Assembly (NCBI GenBank): GCA_028292045.1
Contig: JAQGMZ010000181.1
Coordinates: 1-34,052 of the forward strand
Direction of reading: 5' to 3'
DNA: 34,052 bases
Source of the DNA: Polaromonas sp.
Lineage (GTDB): Bacteria; Pseudomonadota; Gammaproteobacteria; Burkholderiales; Burkholderiaceae_C
Shown: in pieces, positions 9,702-18,879 of the stretch
How positions within the stretch are numbered: the stretch's first letter is position 1
Layout of the letters: every line of letters starts with the position of its first letter
Position numbers and translations under genes: made by a program
Notes under the pieces: model-generated
Seen by the model: the letters and a program-made list of their open reading frames with translations, nothing else
The model's database searches: none
Told to the model about the DNA's origin: nothing

Positions 9702-11801
9702 ATGACAACCCTCTACGAAGTTCACGGCTCGGTGGCGCTGATCACCCTGAGCAATCCGCCCGTCAATGGGCTGGGTCACCCCACCCGGCTGAGCCTCACC
9801 CGGCATCTGGCGCAGGCCAACGAAGACGATGCCGTCAAATCCATCGTCCTCACCGGTGCCGGAAAAGCGTTTTCAGGCGGCGCCGACATCAAGGAATTCG
9901 GTTCTCCCCTGGCCACGCAAGAGCCCAACCTGCTCAGCGTGATCATGGCGATTGAAAACTCGCCCAAACCCGTGGTGGCGGCCATTCATTCGGTTTGCAT
10001 GGGCGGCGGGCTGGAACTGGCGCTGGGCTGCCATTACCGCATGGCTGCCCCCGGCTGCAGCGTGGCCTTGCCGGAAGTGAAACTGGGCCTAGTGCCAGGC
10101 GCTGGCGGCACACAGCGACTGCCGCGCGCCCTGGGCGTCGAGCCGGCTCTGAACATGATCGTCAGCGGCGAACCAGTCAAGAGCGAAATGCTGGCGCAAA
10201 TCCCGGGCCAGAAGCTGTTTGACAAAATGGCCTCGACGGCTGCCGCACTGCCTGACGAAGCGTTGGCCTTTGCGCAGGCCATTGCCGACACGCGCCCCCT
10301 GCCGCTGGTGCGCGACCTGCCGTGCAAGCACCGCAACGGCGATGCCTATTTCCAGTTTGCCCGCAACATGGTCAAGGGCATGGCGAAAAATTTACCGGCG
10401 CCGCTCAAGTGCGTCGATGCCGTGGAAGCCGCCACCCAGCAAAAATTCGACGAGGGCATGCGCATCGAGCGCGAGTTTTTCACCAACCTGATGTTCACGC
10501 CGGAAAGCCACGCGCTGCGCCACATCTTCATGGCGGAGCGGGCAGCGTCAAAAATTCCCGATGTGCCGGCCGATACTCCCCAACGCCGCATGGACTCGAT
10601 TGCGGTGATTGGCGCAGGCACGATGGGCGGCGGCATTGCCATGAACTTCCTGAACGCCGGCATTCCGGTCAAGATGCTGGAAATGAAGCAGGAAGCGCTG
10701 GACCGCGGCCTGGCGACCATTCGCAAGAACTACGAGTCGCAGGTCAAGAAAGGCAAGCTCAAGCAGGACAAGTACGAGCAGCGCTTGGGCCTGCTCAGCA
10801 CCACGCTGAGCTATGACGACTTGAACGACGCCGACATGGTCATCGAGGCGGTGTTTGAAGAAATGGGCGTCAAGGAAAAAGTTTTCAAGGAACTCGACCG
10901 CGTAATGAAGCCGGGCGCCATCCTGGCATCGAACACCTCGACGCTGGACCTGAACCGGATAGCCGCTTTCACCGGCCGGCCGCAAGACGTGGTGGGACTG
11001 CACTTTTTCAGCCCGGCCAACATCATGAAGCTGCTGGAAGTGGTGCGCGGCGACAAAACCGCCAGGGACGTCATGGCCACGGTCATGGCGGTGGCCAAGA
11101 AAATCCGCAAGACGGCCGTGGTGTCCGGCGTGTGCGACGGCTTCATCGGCAACCGCATGATCGAGCAGTACGGCCGGCAAGGCGGCTTTTTGCTGGACGA
11201 AGGCTGCACCCCGGCGCAGGTGGACAAGGCGATTGAAAAGTTCGGTTTTGCCATGGGGCCGTTTCGCATGGGCGACCTGGCGGGCAACGACATCGGGTGG
11301 GCGATCCGCAAGCGCCGCTACCAGGAAAAACCAGACATGAAATACAGCAAGACGGCAGACCTGCTGTGCGAGAAGGGCCGTTTCGGCCAGAAGACCGGCG
11401 CCGGCTGGTACGACTATGTGGCGGGCAAGCGGGATGCGATTCCCAACCCGGAAGTCGTGCAGATGATCGAGGCGCACCGCGCGTCGCTGGGCATCAGCCC
11501 ACGCAAGATTTCAGACGAGGAAATTGTCCAGCGCCTGGTGTATTCCCTGGTGAATGAAGGCGCGCATATCCTGGAAGAAGGCATTGCCTCCAAGGCCGGC
11601 GACATCGACATGGTGTACCTGATGGGCTATGGTTTCCCCATCTACCGGGGCGGCCCGATGCTGTACGCCGACCGGATTGGCCTTTTCAATGTAGTGCAGG
11701 CGATGAACCGCTTCGCCAAAAATCCGCTCGACGACGCCAATTTCTGGAAGCCTGCGCCGCTGCTGGCGCGGCTGGCTGCCGAAGGCAAGACCTTCAACTG
11801 A
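9702..11801 (+). CDS. Bifunctional enoyl-CoA hydratase / 3-hydroxyacyl-CoA dehydrogenase
   Basis: Carries out the hydration and NAD-dependent oxidation steps of beta-oxidation. The 699 residues contain an N-terminal crotonase domain (about 1-190) with the oxyanion-hole segment GAGKAFSGGADIKEFG and catalytic glutamates Glu105 (in MGGGLELALG) and Glu125 (in LPEVKLGLVPG). The dehydrogenase domain follows, with NAD-binding IAVIGAGTMGGG (about 300-311) and GLHFFSPANIMKLLEVV carrying the His434/Glu446 pair. Two C-terminal dehydrogenase domains come last (about 475-570 and 610-690). The domain order is that of FadB/FadJ/peroxisomal MFE1, and the sequence looks closer to the MFE1-like bacterial group. 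The ATG follows AGGAAAG. It heads the beta-oxidation part, 45 bases before the thiolase. Confidence 0.94.
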   Translation: MTTLYEVHGSVALITLSNPPVNGLGHPTRLSLTRHLAQANEDDAVKSIVLTGAGKAFSGGADIKEFGSPLATQEPNLLSVIMAIENSPKPVVAAIHSVCMGGGLELALGCHYRMAAPGCSVALPEVKLGLVPGAGGTQRLPRALGVEPALNMIVSGEPVKSEMLAQIPGQKLFDKMASTAAALPDEALAFAQAIADTRPLPLVRDLPCKHRNGDAYFQFARNMVKGMAKNLPAPLKCVDAVEAATQQKFDEGMRIEREFFTNLMFTPESHALRHIFMAERAASKIPDVPADTPQRRMDSIAVIGAGTMGGGIAMNFLNAGIPVKMLEMKQEALDRGLATIRKNYESQVKKGKLKQDKYEQRLGLLSTTLSYDDLNDADMVIEAVFEEMGVKEKVFKELDRVMKPGAILASNTSTLDLNRIAAFTGRPQDVVGLHFFSPANIMKLLEVVRGDKTARDVMATVMAVAKKIRKTAVVSGVCDGFIGNRMIEQYGRQGGFLLDEGCTPAQVDKAIEKFGFAMGPFRMGDLAGNDIGWAIRKRRYQEKPDMKYSKTADLLCEKGRFGQKTGAGWYDYVAGKRDAIPNPEVVQMIEAHRASLGISPRKISDEEIVQRLVYSLVNEGAHILEEGIASKAGDIDMVYLMGYGFPIYRGGPMLYADRIGLFNVVQAMNRFAKNPLDDANFWKPAPLLARLAAEGKTFN

Positions 11802-11846
11802 CCAGCGCCAGCGCCCATCCAGACAAGCCCTAATTCGGAGATATAC

Positions 11847-13022
11847 ATGACTTCTGCCTTAATTGTTTCCACCGCCCGCACCCCCCTGTCCAAGAGCTGG
11901 AAGGGCGCCTTCAACATGACGCACGGCGCCACCCTGGGCGGCCATGCCGTGCAGCACGCCGTTGCACGCGCCGGCATCGACGCCGCCGAAGTCGATGACG
12001 TCATCATGGGCTGCGCCAACCCTGAAGGCGCAACCGGCGCCAACATTGCAAGGCAGATTGCCCTGCGCGCCGGTTGCCCCATCACCGTCTCGGGCATGAC
12101 GGTCAACCGCTTTTGCTCGTCCGGCCTGCAGGCGATTGCGCTGGCTTCCCAGCGCGTCATTGCCGGCGAAGCCGATATTTACGTGGCAGGCGGCGTGGAA
12201 AGCATCTCCTGCGTCCAGCAGGAAATGAACACCCACATGCTGCGCGAAGACTGGCTCGCCAAAAACAAGCCCGAGATTTACTGGAACATGCTGCAGACCG
12301 CCGAGCAGGTGGCCAAGCGCTACGGCATCAGCCGCGAACGCATGGACGAATACGGCGCAGGCAGCCAGCAAAAAGCCACGGCTGCCCTGGCTGCCGGCCT
12401 GTACCAGGCCGAGATCGCGCCCATCACCGTGACAGCAGGCGTGGTCGATCCGGTCATGGGTCTGACGACCAAGCAGGTCACCGTCAGCAACGACGAAGGC
12501 ATTCGCGCCGGCACGACCCGGGAAGGCATCAGCGGCCTGCGTTCGGCGTTGCCGGGCGGGCTGATCACGGCCGGCAACGCCAGCCAGTTCTCCGATGGCG
12601 GCGGTGCAGTGGTGGTCATGGACGAAAAAGTGGCCGAGCGCAAAGGACTGGCGCCCCTGGGCCGCTTCCTCGGTTTTGCGGTTGCCGGCTGCGAGCCCGA
12701 TGAAATGGGCATCGGCCCGGTGTTTGCCATCCCCAAGGTGCTGGCCAAGCTGGGCCTGGGCGTTGGCGACATCGACCTGTGGGAGCTGAACGAAGCTTTT
12801 GCGGTGCAGGTGCTTTACTGCGCCGACAAACTGGGCATTCCGATGGACCGGCTCAATGTGAATGGCGGCGCCATTGCTGTCGGCCACCCCTACGGCGTCA
12901 CCGGCCAGCGCCTGACCGGCCATGCGCTGATCGAAGGCAAGCGGCGCGGTGCCAGACGCGTTTGCGTCACCATGTGCATTGGCGGCGGCATGGGCGCCGC
13001 AGGTATTTTTGAAGTGCTGTAA
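11847..13022 (+). CDS. Acetyl-CoA acyltransferase (thiolase)
   Basis: Thiolase of 391 residues, catalysing the last, chain-shortening step of beta-oxidation. The nucleophile is Cys90 in [15 protein letters not shown]; the general-base residues are His347 in [15 protein letters not shown] and Cys377 in [14 protein letters not shown]. The GGVESIS block and GAGSQQKA segment also fit. Its length and the GHPYG wording place it with 3-ketoacyl-CoA thiolases of the FadA/PcaF type; degradative or synthetic use cannot be settled from sequence alone, but the operon context favours degradation. A GGAG site lies 8 bases before the ATG. Confidence 0.94.
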   Translation: MTSALIVSTARTPLSKSWKGAFNMTHGATLGGHAVQHAVARAGIDAAEVDDVIMGCANPEGATGANIARQIALRAGCPITVSGMTVNRFCSSGLQAIALASQRVIAGEADIYVAGGVESISCVQQEMNTHMLREDWLAKNKPEIYWNMLQTAEQVAKRYGISRERMDEYGAGSQQKATAALAAGLYQAEIAPITVTAGVVDPVMGLTTKQVTVSNDEGIRAGTTREGISGLRSALPGGLITAGNASQFSDGGGAVVVMDEKVAERKGLAPLGRFLGFAVAGCEPDEMGIGPVFAIPKVLAKLGLGVGDIDLWELNEAFAVQVLYCADKLGIPMDRLNVNGGAIAVGHPYGVTGQRLTGHALIEGKRRGARRVCVTMCIGGGMGAAGIFEVL

Positions 13023-13118
13023 CGTGTAGCACTTTCAATTCAGCCAAGCCGTAACGGGCCGACCCTGCAGGCTTCGTGCATGCGCCGGCCCGCATTATTT
13101 TTGTCCTGAAGGTCAGCC

Positions 13119-14951
13119 ATGCGTTTGCGTTCCACCCTCGATTTCCTGCTTTACCAGTGGCTTGACGCCGAAGCCTTGAGCCAGCGCGGGCGGTTTGCCG
13201 AGCACGGCCGCGAAACCTTCGATGCCGTGCTGGAGACGTGCGAGCGCATCGCACGCGAAAAATACGCGCCTTTCAACCGCACGGTTGACCTGCAGGAACC
13301 CCATTTCGACGGCGAAAAGGTCATCCTGCCGCAAGCCACCCATGATGCGCAGAAGGCTTATGCCGCCTCCGGGATGCTCAGCGCCGCCCAGGACTACGAG
13401 GTGGGCGGCATGCAGCTTCCCTACACGGTGGAAGCCGCCGCCAATGCATTTTTTGCCATGGCCTCGGTCAGCATGGGTTCCAGCCTGCTGACGACGGGCA
13501 ACGCCAATTTGCTGATGGTCCACGGCACCGCTATGCAAAAAAGCGTGTTCGCCCGCCACGAATTTTCGGGCAGGTTTTCGGGCACCATGTGCCTGTCCGA
13601 GCCGCAGGCCGGTTCGTCGCTCAGTGACATCACGACGCGGGCGCTGCCCGATGGCAACGATTTCGAGGCCGATCCCCTGGGGCCGCGCTACCGCCTCAAG
13701 GGCAACAAGATGTGGATATCCAGCGGCGAGCATGAGCTGACCGACAACATCATTCACCTGGTGCTGGCCAAGATCCCCGGTCCTGACGGCCGCCTGATTC
13801 CAGGCACCAAAGGTATTTCGCTGTTCATTGTTCCCAAGAAAATGGTCAATACCGCAGGCGAACTTACCGGCGTGCGCAATGATGTGGCGCTGGCCGGGCT
13901 CAACCACAAGCTGGGCTGGCGCGGCACCACCAACACGCTGCTGAATTTCGGCGAAGGCAAGTACCCGGTGGAGGGCATGGCCGGGGCGGTCGGCTACCTG
14001 GTGGGCCAGCCGCATGAGGGCTTGCGCTGCATGTTCCACATGATGAACGAGGCGCGCATTGCCATTGGCATGGCAGCCACCATGCTGGGCCTGGCCGGCT
14101 ATTACGTATCGCTCGACTATGCAAAAAACCGGACGCAGGGCCGGCCGGTCACCGGCGCCGGAAAGGATGCGGCCGCCCCGCAGAGCAGGATCATCGAGCA
14201 CGCCGATGTCAAGCGCATGCTGCTGGCGCCAAAGTCCTATGCCGAAGGCGCCCTGGCGCTGGAACTGTACTGCGCCCGGCTGGTCGATGAGCAGCATACC
14301 GGCACCCCCGAGGCTGCCGACGAGGCGCGGCTGCTGCTTGAAGTGCTCACGCCCATCGCAAAAAGCTGGCCCAGCGAGTTTTGCCTGGAAGCCAATTCGC
14401 TGGCCATCCAGGTGCTGGGCGGCTATGGGTACACGCGCGATTTTCCCGTGGAGCAATACTGGCGCGACAACCGCCTGAACATGATCCACGAAGGCACCCA
14501 CGGCATACAGGCCATGGACCTGCTGGGCCGCAAGGTGCGGCTGGAAGGCGGGCGCGGCCTGCAACTTCTGGCGGACCGGATTCAGGGAACCGCCGCCCGG
14601 GCCTGCGCCCATCCCGAACTGGCCCCGCATGGCCGTGCGCTGGCCGATGCCCTGGAGCAGATCACCGATGCCACCATGGCCGCATGGTCCACCGGCCATC
14701 CTGGCGATGCGCTTGCCAATGCCGTGCCTTACATGCAGGCGTTCGGCCATACCGTGCTGGCCTGGATCTGGCTTGACGTGGCGCTGGCCGTGTCAGGTCC
14801 CGGCGCCGCACGGTCCGTGGCTGAAAATGCAGGCGTGATGGGAGCCATGCGCTATTTTTACCTTTATGAGTTGCCAAAAACAGCCGCCTGGCTGGGAGTG
14901 GTCTCCAGCCGGGACCGCACCTGCGCCGACTTTCCGGAAGAAGCTTTCTGA
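13119..14951 (+). CDS. Acyl-CoA dehydrogenase, about 600-residue class
   Basis: FAD-dependent alpha,beta-dehydrogenation of acyl-CoA, the first oxidative step of the pathway. The 610 residues belong to the long acyl-CoA dehydrogenase class with an extra C-terminal domain (the DmdC/FadE5-like group). Visible are CLSEPQAGSSLSDI (158-171), GNKMWISSGEHELTDNIIHL (about 195-214), GWRGTTNTLLNF, QVLGGYGYTRDFPVEQYWRD and NRLNMIHEGTHGIQ with the likely catalytic base Glu458. The C-terminal about 130 residues form the extra domain. The substrate is unknown. Its stop overlaps the start of the next small gene by one base (TGATG). Confidence 0.93.
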   Translation: MRLRSTLDFLLYQWLDAEALSQRGRFAEHGRETFDAVLETCERIAREKYAPFNRTVDLQEPHFDGEKVILPQATHDAQKAYAASGMLSAAQDYEVGGMQLPYTVEAAANAFFAMASVSMGSSLLTTGNANLLMVHGTAMQKSVFARHEFSGRFSGTMCLSEPQAGSSLSDITTRALPDGNDFEADPLGPRYRLKGNKMWISSGEHELTDNIIHLVLAKIPGPDGRLIPGTKGISLFIVPKKMVNTAGELTGVRNDVALAGLNHKLGWRGTTNTLLNFGEGKYPVEGMAGAVGYLVGQPHEGLRCMFHMMNEARIAIGMAATMLGLAGYYVSLDYAKNRTQGRPVTGAGKDAAAPQSRIIEHADVKRMLLAPKSYAEGALALELYCARLVDEQHTGTPEAADEARLLLEVLTPIAKSWPSEFCLEANSLAIQVLGGYGYTRDFPVEQYWRDNRLNMIHEGTHGIQAMDLLGRKVRLEGGRGLQLLADRIQGTAARACAHPELAPHGRALADALEQITDATMAAWSTGHPGDALANAVPYMQAFGHTVLAWIWLDVALAVSGPGAARSVAENAGVMGAMRYFYLYELPKTAAWLGVVSSRDRTCADFPEEAF

Positions 14952-15184
14952 TGAGTTATTTCAAGCGATTGCCTGGCGACGCCAAGCCCAACAAGTCGTT
15001 GGCCCGCCTGGGCGCATTGACCTGGGTATTGATCTATGGCGGCCTGTTGGCGCTGGTCTGGGGTGTGTGGGTGCGCCCGGCTCACGAGGACAGCGGCTGG
15101 CTGCTGATGACCGGCGGGGCGCTGGCTGCCGTCACAGGGTTTGCCTTGATTTATGTGCGCTCAAGAATCAAGGACGAGCCTTGA
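14951..15184 (+). CDS. Small two-helix membrane protein, function unknown
   Basis: A 77-residue protein with a short basic N-terminus (MSYFKRLPGDAKPNKS), two predicted membrane helices (about 19-41, LGALTWVLIYGGLLALVWGV, and about 50-68, LLMTGGALAAVTGFALIYV) and a charged tail that ends RSRIKDEP. No family is recognised. The start codon shares its A with the TGA of the acyl-CoA dehydrogenase, so its translation is probably coupled to that gene, which supports it being real. Its role beside a beta-oxidation enzyme is unknown. Confidence 0.75.
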   Translation: MSYFKRLPGDAKPNKSLARLGALTWVLIYGGLLALVWGVWVRPAHEDSGWLLMTGGALAAVTGFALIYVRSRIKDEP

Positions 15185-15321
15185 TTCCATGTTCACACCA
15201 CGCTGATTCGGCGGGCCAGGCCACGGCGCTGCCAGCGGCTTCGCGCCTGATCTCGAAGTGGTTCGGCCATCGACCGAGTTCTGCCCTTTAACGAAATTCA
15301 TCGATCACAAGGAGTTTTTTC

Positions 15322-16113
15322 ATGACCCGCACCATTCAGCAACTTTTCGACCTCAAGGGCAAGACAGCCCTTGTCACCGGCGGCTCGCGCGGCCTGGGCC
15401 TGCAACTGGCCCAGGCGCTGGGCGAGGCCGGCGCCAGGGTGATGCTCAGTTCGCGCAAGTCTGACGACCTGATCGAGTCTGCCGCCGTGCTCAAGGCCGC
15501 CGGGATCGATGTGGACTGGATTGCCGCGGATTGCTCGAAAGAATCTGACATCCATGCCCTGGCCGATGAAACCCTCAAACGCTTCGGCCATGTCGATATT
15601 CTGGTCAACAACGCTGGCGTGGCCTGGGGTGCACCGGCTGAAGACCATCCCGTCGAGGCCTGGGACAAGGTCATGAATGTCAACGTCCGCGGTTATTTCA
15701 TCTTGACCCAGCACATCGCCAAGCACAGCATGATTCCCCGCAAATCGGGCCGCATCATCAACCTGGCGTCGATCGCCGGGCTGGGCGGCAACCCGCGCGG
15801 CATGAACACCATTGCCTACAACACGTCCAAGGGCGCCGTGGTCAATTTCACCCGGGCGCTGGCCTGCGAATGGGGCGTCCACCAGATCACCGTCAATGCC
15901 ATCTGCCCGGGCTTTTTCCCGAGTCGCATGACCGTTGGGACGCTAAAAAACATGGGTGTGGAAAATTTGGAGTCGCATGCGCCGTTGGGCCGTCTGGGCG
16001 ATGATGAGGACCTCAAGGGCCTGTGTGTGCTGTATGCCTCGGATGCGGGCAAGCACATCACTGGCCAGTATCTGGCGGTGGATGGCGGCGTGTCGGCTGT
16101 CACGGGCGGTTGA
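15322..16113 (+). CDS. Short-chain dehydrogenase/reductase (SDR)
   Basis: Classical SDR of 263 residues. The cofactor loop TGGSRGLG is at 19-26, NNAGV at about 96-100, and the catalytic residues are Ser150, Tyr166 and Lys170 (YNTSK). Arg24 and Ser45/Arg46 near the end of the second strand suggest NADP preference, but this is weak evidence. AAGGAG sits 9 bases before the ATG. The gluconate 5-dehydrogenase/3-oxoacyl-ACP reductase type is the closest impression; in this operon a hydroxyacyl or alcohol substrate is plausible. The gap before it (15185-15321) shows no gene or clear signal. Confidence 0.9.
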   Translation: MTRTIQQLFDLKGKTALVTGGSRGLGLQLAQALGEAGARVMLSSRKSDDLIESAAVLKAAGIDVDWIAADCSKESDIHALADETLKRFGHVDILVNNAGVAWGAPAEDHPVEAWDKVMNVNVRGYFILTQHIAKHSMIPRKSGRIINLASIAGLGGNPRGMNTIAYNTSKGAVVNFTRALACEWGVHQITVNAICPGFFPSRMTVGTLKNMGVENLESHAPLGRLGDDEDLKGLCVLYASDAGKHITGQYLAVDGGVSAVTGG

Positions 16114-16116
16114 ATG

Positions 16117-16205
16117 GGCCCCACGCTCCTTGCTTCGCGAGGTTCGCTGCCCACCGGGAGGGTAACTTCGCCAGCAGTCCGGCAAAACCGGTCCTGCGGC
16201 CCTGG
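16117..16205 (-). repeat. Dispersed intergenic repeat, copy C (inverted, diverged)
   Basis: Read on the minus strand, this stretch has the same block order as copies A and B: GGGCCGCAGGACCGG, TTTGCCGGACTGCTGGCG, a degenerate CCTCCCGGTGGGCAGCG block, TCGCGAAGC and GCGTGGGGCCC. It begins 4 bases after the SDR stop and sits in the SDR-thioesterase spacer. It is more diverged than A and B are from each other, so it was not recently copied from them. Confidence 0.75.
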
Positions 16206-16283
16206 CTTGCACGGAACTGCTGCCGTGCTTGTGATATCTGCGCACTTTTCCTTACGTCAAGTTTTTCAGCGGATCCTTCAATC

Positions 16284-16727
16284 ATGAGCTTCGGCGCTGA
16301 CATTCCATTTGTCCACCACCTGGGCTTCACGCTGGAGTTGTTTGAAAACGGCGAGTCGGCCATTGGCTACACCCCGCGCCCCGAACACCTGAATTCATTT
16401 GCCGTCACCCACGGCGGCGCCTGCATGACGCTGCTGGACGTGACCATGGCGGTCGCCGCCCGGAGTGTGCAAAAAGACATGGGCGTGGTCACCATCGAGA
16501 TGAAGACCAGCTTTATGCGGCCGGCGCCGGGCAACGGCAGCCCGCTCACGGCCAAAGGGCGGCTGGTCCACCGAACGGCAACGCTGGCTTTCACCGAAGC
16601 CACCCTTTTTGACGCCCAGGGCAGGGTGTGCAGCCACGCCACGGGCACTTTCAAGTATGTAAGGCGCCGCGATGGAAAAAACGCCAATGCCAGTGGTTTC
16701 CCCCTCAACTCCATATCAACCGACTGA
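16284..16727 (+). CDS. Hotdog-fold acyl-CoA thioesterase (PaaI-like)
   Basis: PaaI/YdiI-type hotdog thioesterase of 147 residues, predicted to hydrolyse acyl- or aryl-CoA to free acid and CoA. The N-terminal part (MSFGADIPFVHHLGFTLELF) and the central helix motif VTHGGACMTLLDVTMAVAA with His43-Gly-Gly and Asp52 match the family. MGVVTIEMKTSFMRPAPG is the usual second block. A longer open frame begins upstream, but it lies within the preceding SDR and the repeat; the ATG at 16284 is where homology starts. In this operon it could recycle CoA or release dead-end thioesters. Confidence 0.88.
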   Translation: MSFGADIPFVHHLGFTLELFENGESAIGYTPRPEHLNSFAVTHGGACMTLLDVTMAVAARSVQKDMGVVTIEMKTSFMRPAPGNGSPLTAKGRLVHRTATLAFTEATLFDAQGRVCSHATGTFKYVRRRDGKNANASGFPLNSISTD

Positions 16728-16821
16728 CGGCCAGGTTTGCATAAGAAATCGTGTTCTGGCGAGCTCAGGACGTCAGTTGTTGCTATTTATTCGATAGTCC
16801 ATTTAGTCTCAAGGAAGCCCC

Positions 16822-17838
16822 ATGCCCACCAATCAGCAAATTTTGCTAGACAACCGCCCCACAGGCGAAGCCGCCACCGGCAACTTCAAGCTGGTCAGCA
16901 GTGAAACGCCTGCCCTGCAAGAAGGGCAAGTGCTGGTGCGACACCATTTCCTCAGCCTGGACCCCTACATGCGCGGCCGTATGAACGACTCCAAAAGCTA
17001 CACCGCGCCGCAGCCCTTGGGCGAGGTGATGGGTGCAGGTACGGTGGGCGAAGTCGCTGAAAGCCGCTCGCCCCAGTTCAAGCCGGGTGACCAGGTGGTC
17101 GGCATGGGCGGCTGGCAGCATTACAGCGTGGTGAATGCCGGCGAGCCCGGTGCATTGCGCAAGGTCGATACCACCCACGTGCCGCTGTCTTACTACCTGG
17201 GCGCAGTAGGCATGCCCGGTGTCACTGCCTGGTACGGGCTGGTCAAGGTCATCGAACCCAAGGCAGGCGAAACCATGGTGGTCAGTGCGGCAACAGGGGC
17301 TGTGGGCAGCGCTTTCGGCGTATTGGCCAAGTCGCGCGGCTGCCGTGCTGTCGGGATTGCGGGCGGTCCTGAAAAATGCCGGTACGCGGTGGACGAACTC
17401 GGTTTTGATGCGTGCATTGACTACAAGCTGCATCCGGACGCGGCATCGCTGTCAAAAGCGCTGAAGGCGGCATGTCCCGACGGCATTGACGGCTATTTTG
17501 AAAATGTCGGCGGCATGGTGCTTGATGCGGTGCTGCTGCGGATGAATGCCTTTGGCCGCATTGCCGTGTGCGGCATGATTGCCGGCTATGACGGCCAGCC
17601 GTTGCCGCTGACCTATCCGGCATTGATACTGACCAACCGGCTCAAGGTGCAGGGATTTATCGTCAGCGAGCACATGGGCATCTGGCCTGAGGCCCTGAAA
17701 GAATTGGGCACCCTGGTCGCCAGCGGGAAGCTGCGGCCCCGGGAAACCATTGCCCAGGGCCTGGAATCAGCGCCTGAAGCTTTCCTGGGCCTCCTCAAGG
17801 GCAAAAATTTCGGCAAGCAACTGGTCAAGCTGATTTAA
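16822..17838 (+). CDS. MDR-family NADP-dependent oxidoreductase (CurA/LTB4DH type)
   Basis: Zinc-free medium-chain reductase of 338 residues, the group that includes prostaglandin/leukotriene reductases and bacterial CurA, which reduce activated double bonds with NADPH. Typical features are RHHFLSLDPYMRGRM near 40-54, the PLGEVMGAGTVGEV segment, GMPGVTAWYGL and the nucleotide loop SAATGAVGSAFGVLAK (about 155-170). The zinc ligands of classical alcohol dehydrogenases are absent. AAGGAAG precedes the ATG by 6 bases. It may handle unsaturated intermediates of the catabolic block, but the substrate is not known. Confidence 0.9.
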   Translation: MPTNQQILLDNRPTGEAATGNFKLVSSETPALQEGQVLVRHHFLSLDPYMRGRMNDSKSYTAPQPLGEVMGAGTVGEVAESRSPQFKPGDQVVGMGGWQHYSVVNAGEPGALRKVDTTHVPLSYYLGAVGMPGVTAWYGLVKVIEPKAGETMVVSAATGAVGSAFGVLAKSRGCRAVGIAGGPEKCRYAVDELGFDACIDYKLHPDAASLSKALKAACPDGIDGYFENVGGMVLDAVLLRMNAFGRIAVCGMIAGYDGQPLPLTYPALILTNRLKVQGFIVSEHMGIWPEALKELGTLVASGKLRPRETIAQGLESAPEAFLGLLKGKNFGKQLVKLI

Positions 17839-17931
17839 AAGCCGGCGCGGCTGCAGGCCCATGAACAGCAACCGCGTCATGGGCCGGGTCATGGCCCCAA
17901 GTTCAATAATGACTGTTTTCAGGAGCACTGC

Positions 17932-18879
17932 ATGACCACGCCGCCCACCTTGATGCTTCACCATTACCCGTCCTCCCCCTTTTCTGAAAAGGTCCGGCTG
18001 ATCCTGGGCTATAAAAACATTCCATGGAAATCGGTGGTGATCCCCATGGTCAGCCCCAAGCCTGACCTGACCGCCCTGACGGGGGGGTACCGCAAGACGC
18101 CCGTGCTCCAGATCGGGGCTGACATCTACTGCGACACGGCATTGATTGCCGACGTGCTGGAGCATGTGGAACCCCTTCCCGCGCTTTATCCGGAGCCCAG
18201 CAAAGGCATGGCGCGCACCCTGGCGCAGTGGGCCGACAGTACCTTGTTCTGGACTGCAATGGCCTACAACATGCAGCCCCGTGGCCTGGCCCAGATATTC
18301 GAGCATGCGCCCCCGGAAGCCGCCCAGGTCTTTGGGCAGGACCGCCAGGCAATGGCCAAAGGCATGGCGCGCCTGCGCCCGCAAGACGCCGCGTCTGCCT
18401 ACAAATCGTACCTGCGGCGCATGTCGGACATGCTCGACGACAGGCCGTACCTGCTGGGCGACATGCCGTGCATCACCGACTTTGCGATGTACCACCCGCT
18501 GTGGTTCACCCGGGTGAGAACCTCGGTTCTGGCCGGTGTGCTGGACGCTACGCCGGCCGTGCTGGACTGGATGGACCGGCTGGCCGCCATTGGCCATGGC
18601 ACGATGGAAAAATCCAGTGCCCAGGAAGCTGTGGACATGGCTGCGGCTTCCACCCCGGCAGCCTTGCACGACGATGTTTTTCAGGACGAGCATGGCCTTG
18701 CGCTGGGCAGCGAGGTGCAGGTCAGTGCCGAAAGCTTTGGCCTGGAGCCCACCCGCGGAGAACTGGTTGCCGCAACCCGCATGCACTACACGCTGCGCCG
18801 CACCGACGCGCGTGCCGGGGTGGTGCATGTGCATTTTCCGCGTATCGGTTACATGCTGAAAGCGGCAGAGCCGCCATGA
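17932..18879 (+). CDS. Glutathione S-transferase-like protein with C-terminal extension
   Basis: A 315-residue protein with an N-terminal thioredoxin-fold GST domain (LMLHHYPSSPFSEKVRLIL at about 5-23; the SPFSEKVR loop supplies the usual Ser/Cys site, and YRKTPVLQIG holds the cis-Pro) and an all-helical GST_C region (about 95-225) with YLLGDMPCITDFAMYHPLW. After about residue 225 there are some 90 residues not found in ordinary GSTs of 200-230 residues, with a beta-like pattern around EVQVSAESFG and HVHFPRIGYM. AGGAG lies 8 bases before the ATG. It overlaps the next gene by 4 bases, so it is co-translated with an acetyltransferase. Confidence 0.88.
   Translation: MTTPPTLMLHHYPSSPFSEKVRLILGYKNIPWKSVVIPMVSPKPDLTALTGGYRKTPVLQIGADIYCDTALIADVLEHVEPLPALYPEPSKGMARTLAQWADSTLFWTAMAYNMQPRGLAQIFEHAPPEAAQVFGQDRQAMAKGMARLRPQDAASAYKSYLRRMSDMLDDRPYLLGDMPCITDFAMYHPLWFTRVRTSVLAGVLDATPAVLDWMDRLAAIGHGTMEKSSAQEAVDMAAASTPAALHDDVFQDEHGLALGSEVQVSAESFGLEPTRGELVAATRMHYTLRRTDARAGVVHVHFPRIGYMLKAAEPP

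Noticed and set aside
11859-12923. Minus-strand frame opposite the thiolase
   Set aside because: Shadow frame without motifs; the thiolase on the other strand has all catalytic residues.
13113-14750. Long minus-strand open frame (545 codons) opposite the acyl-CoA dehydrogenase
   Set aside because: Low-complexity His/Gln/Gly-rich shadow of a clear acyl-CoA dehydrogenase.
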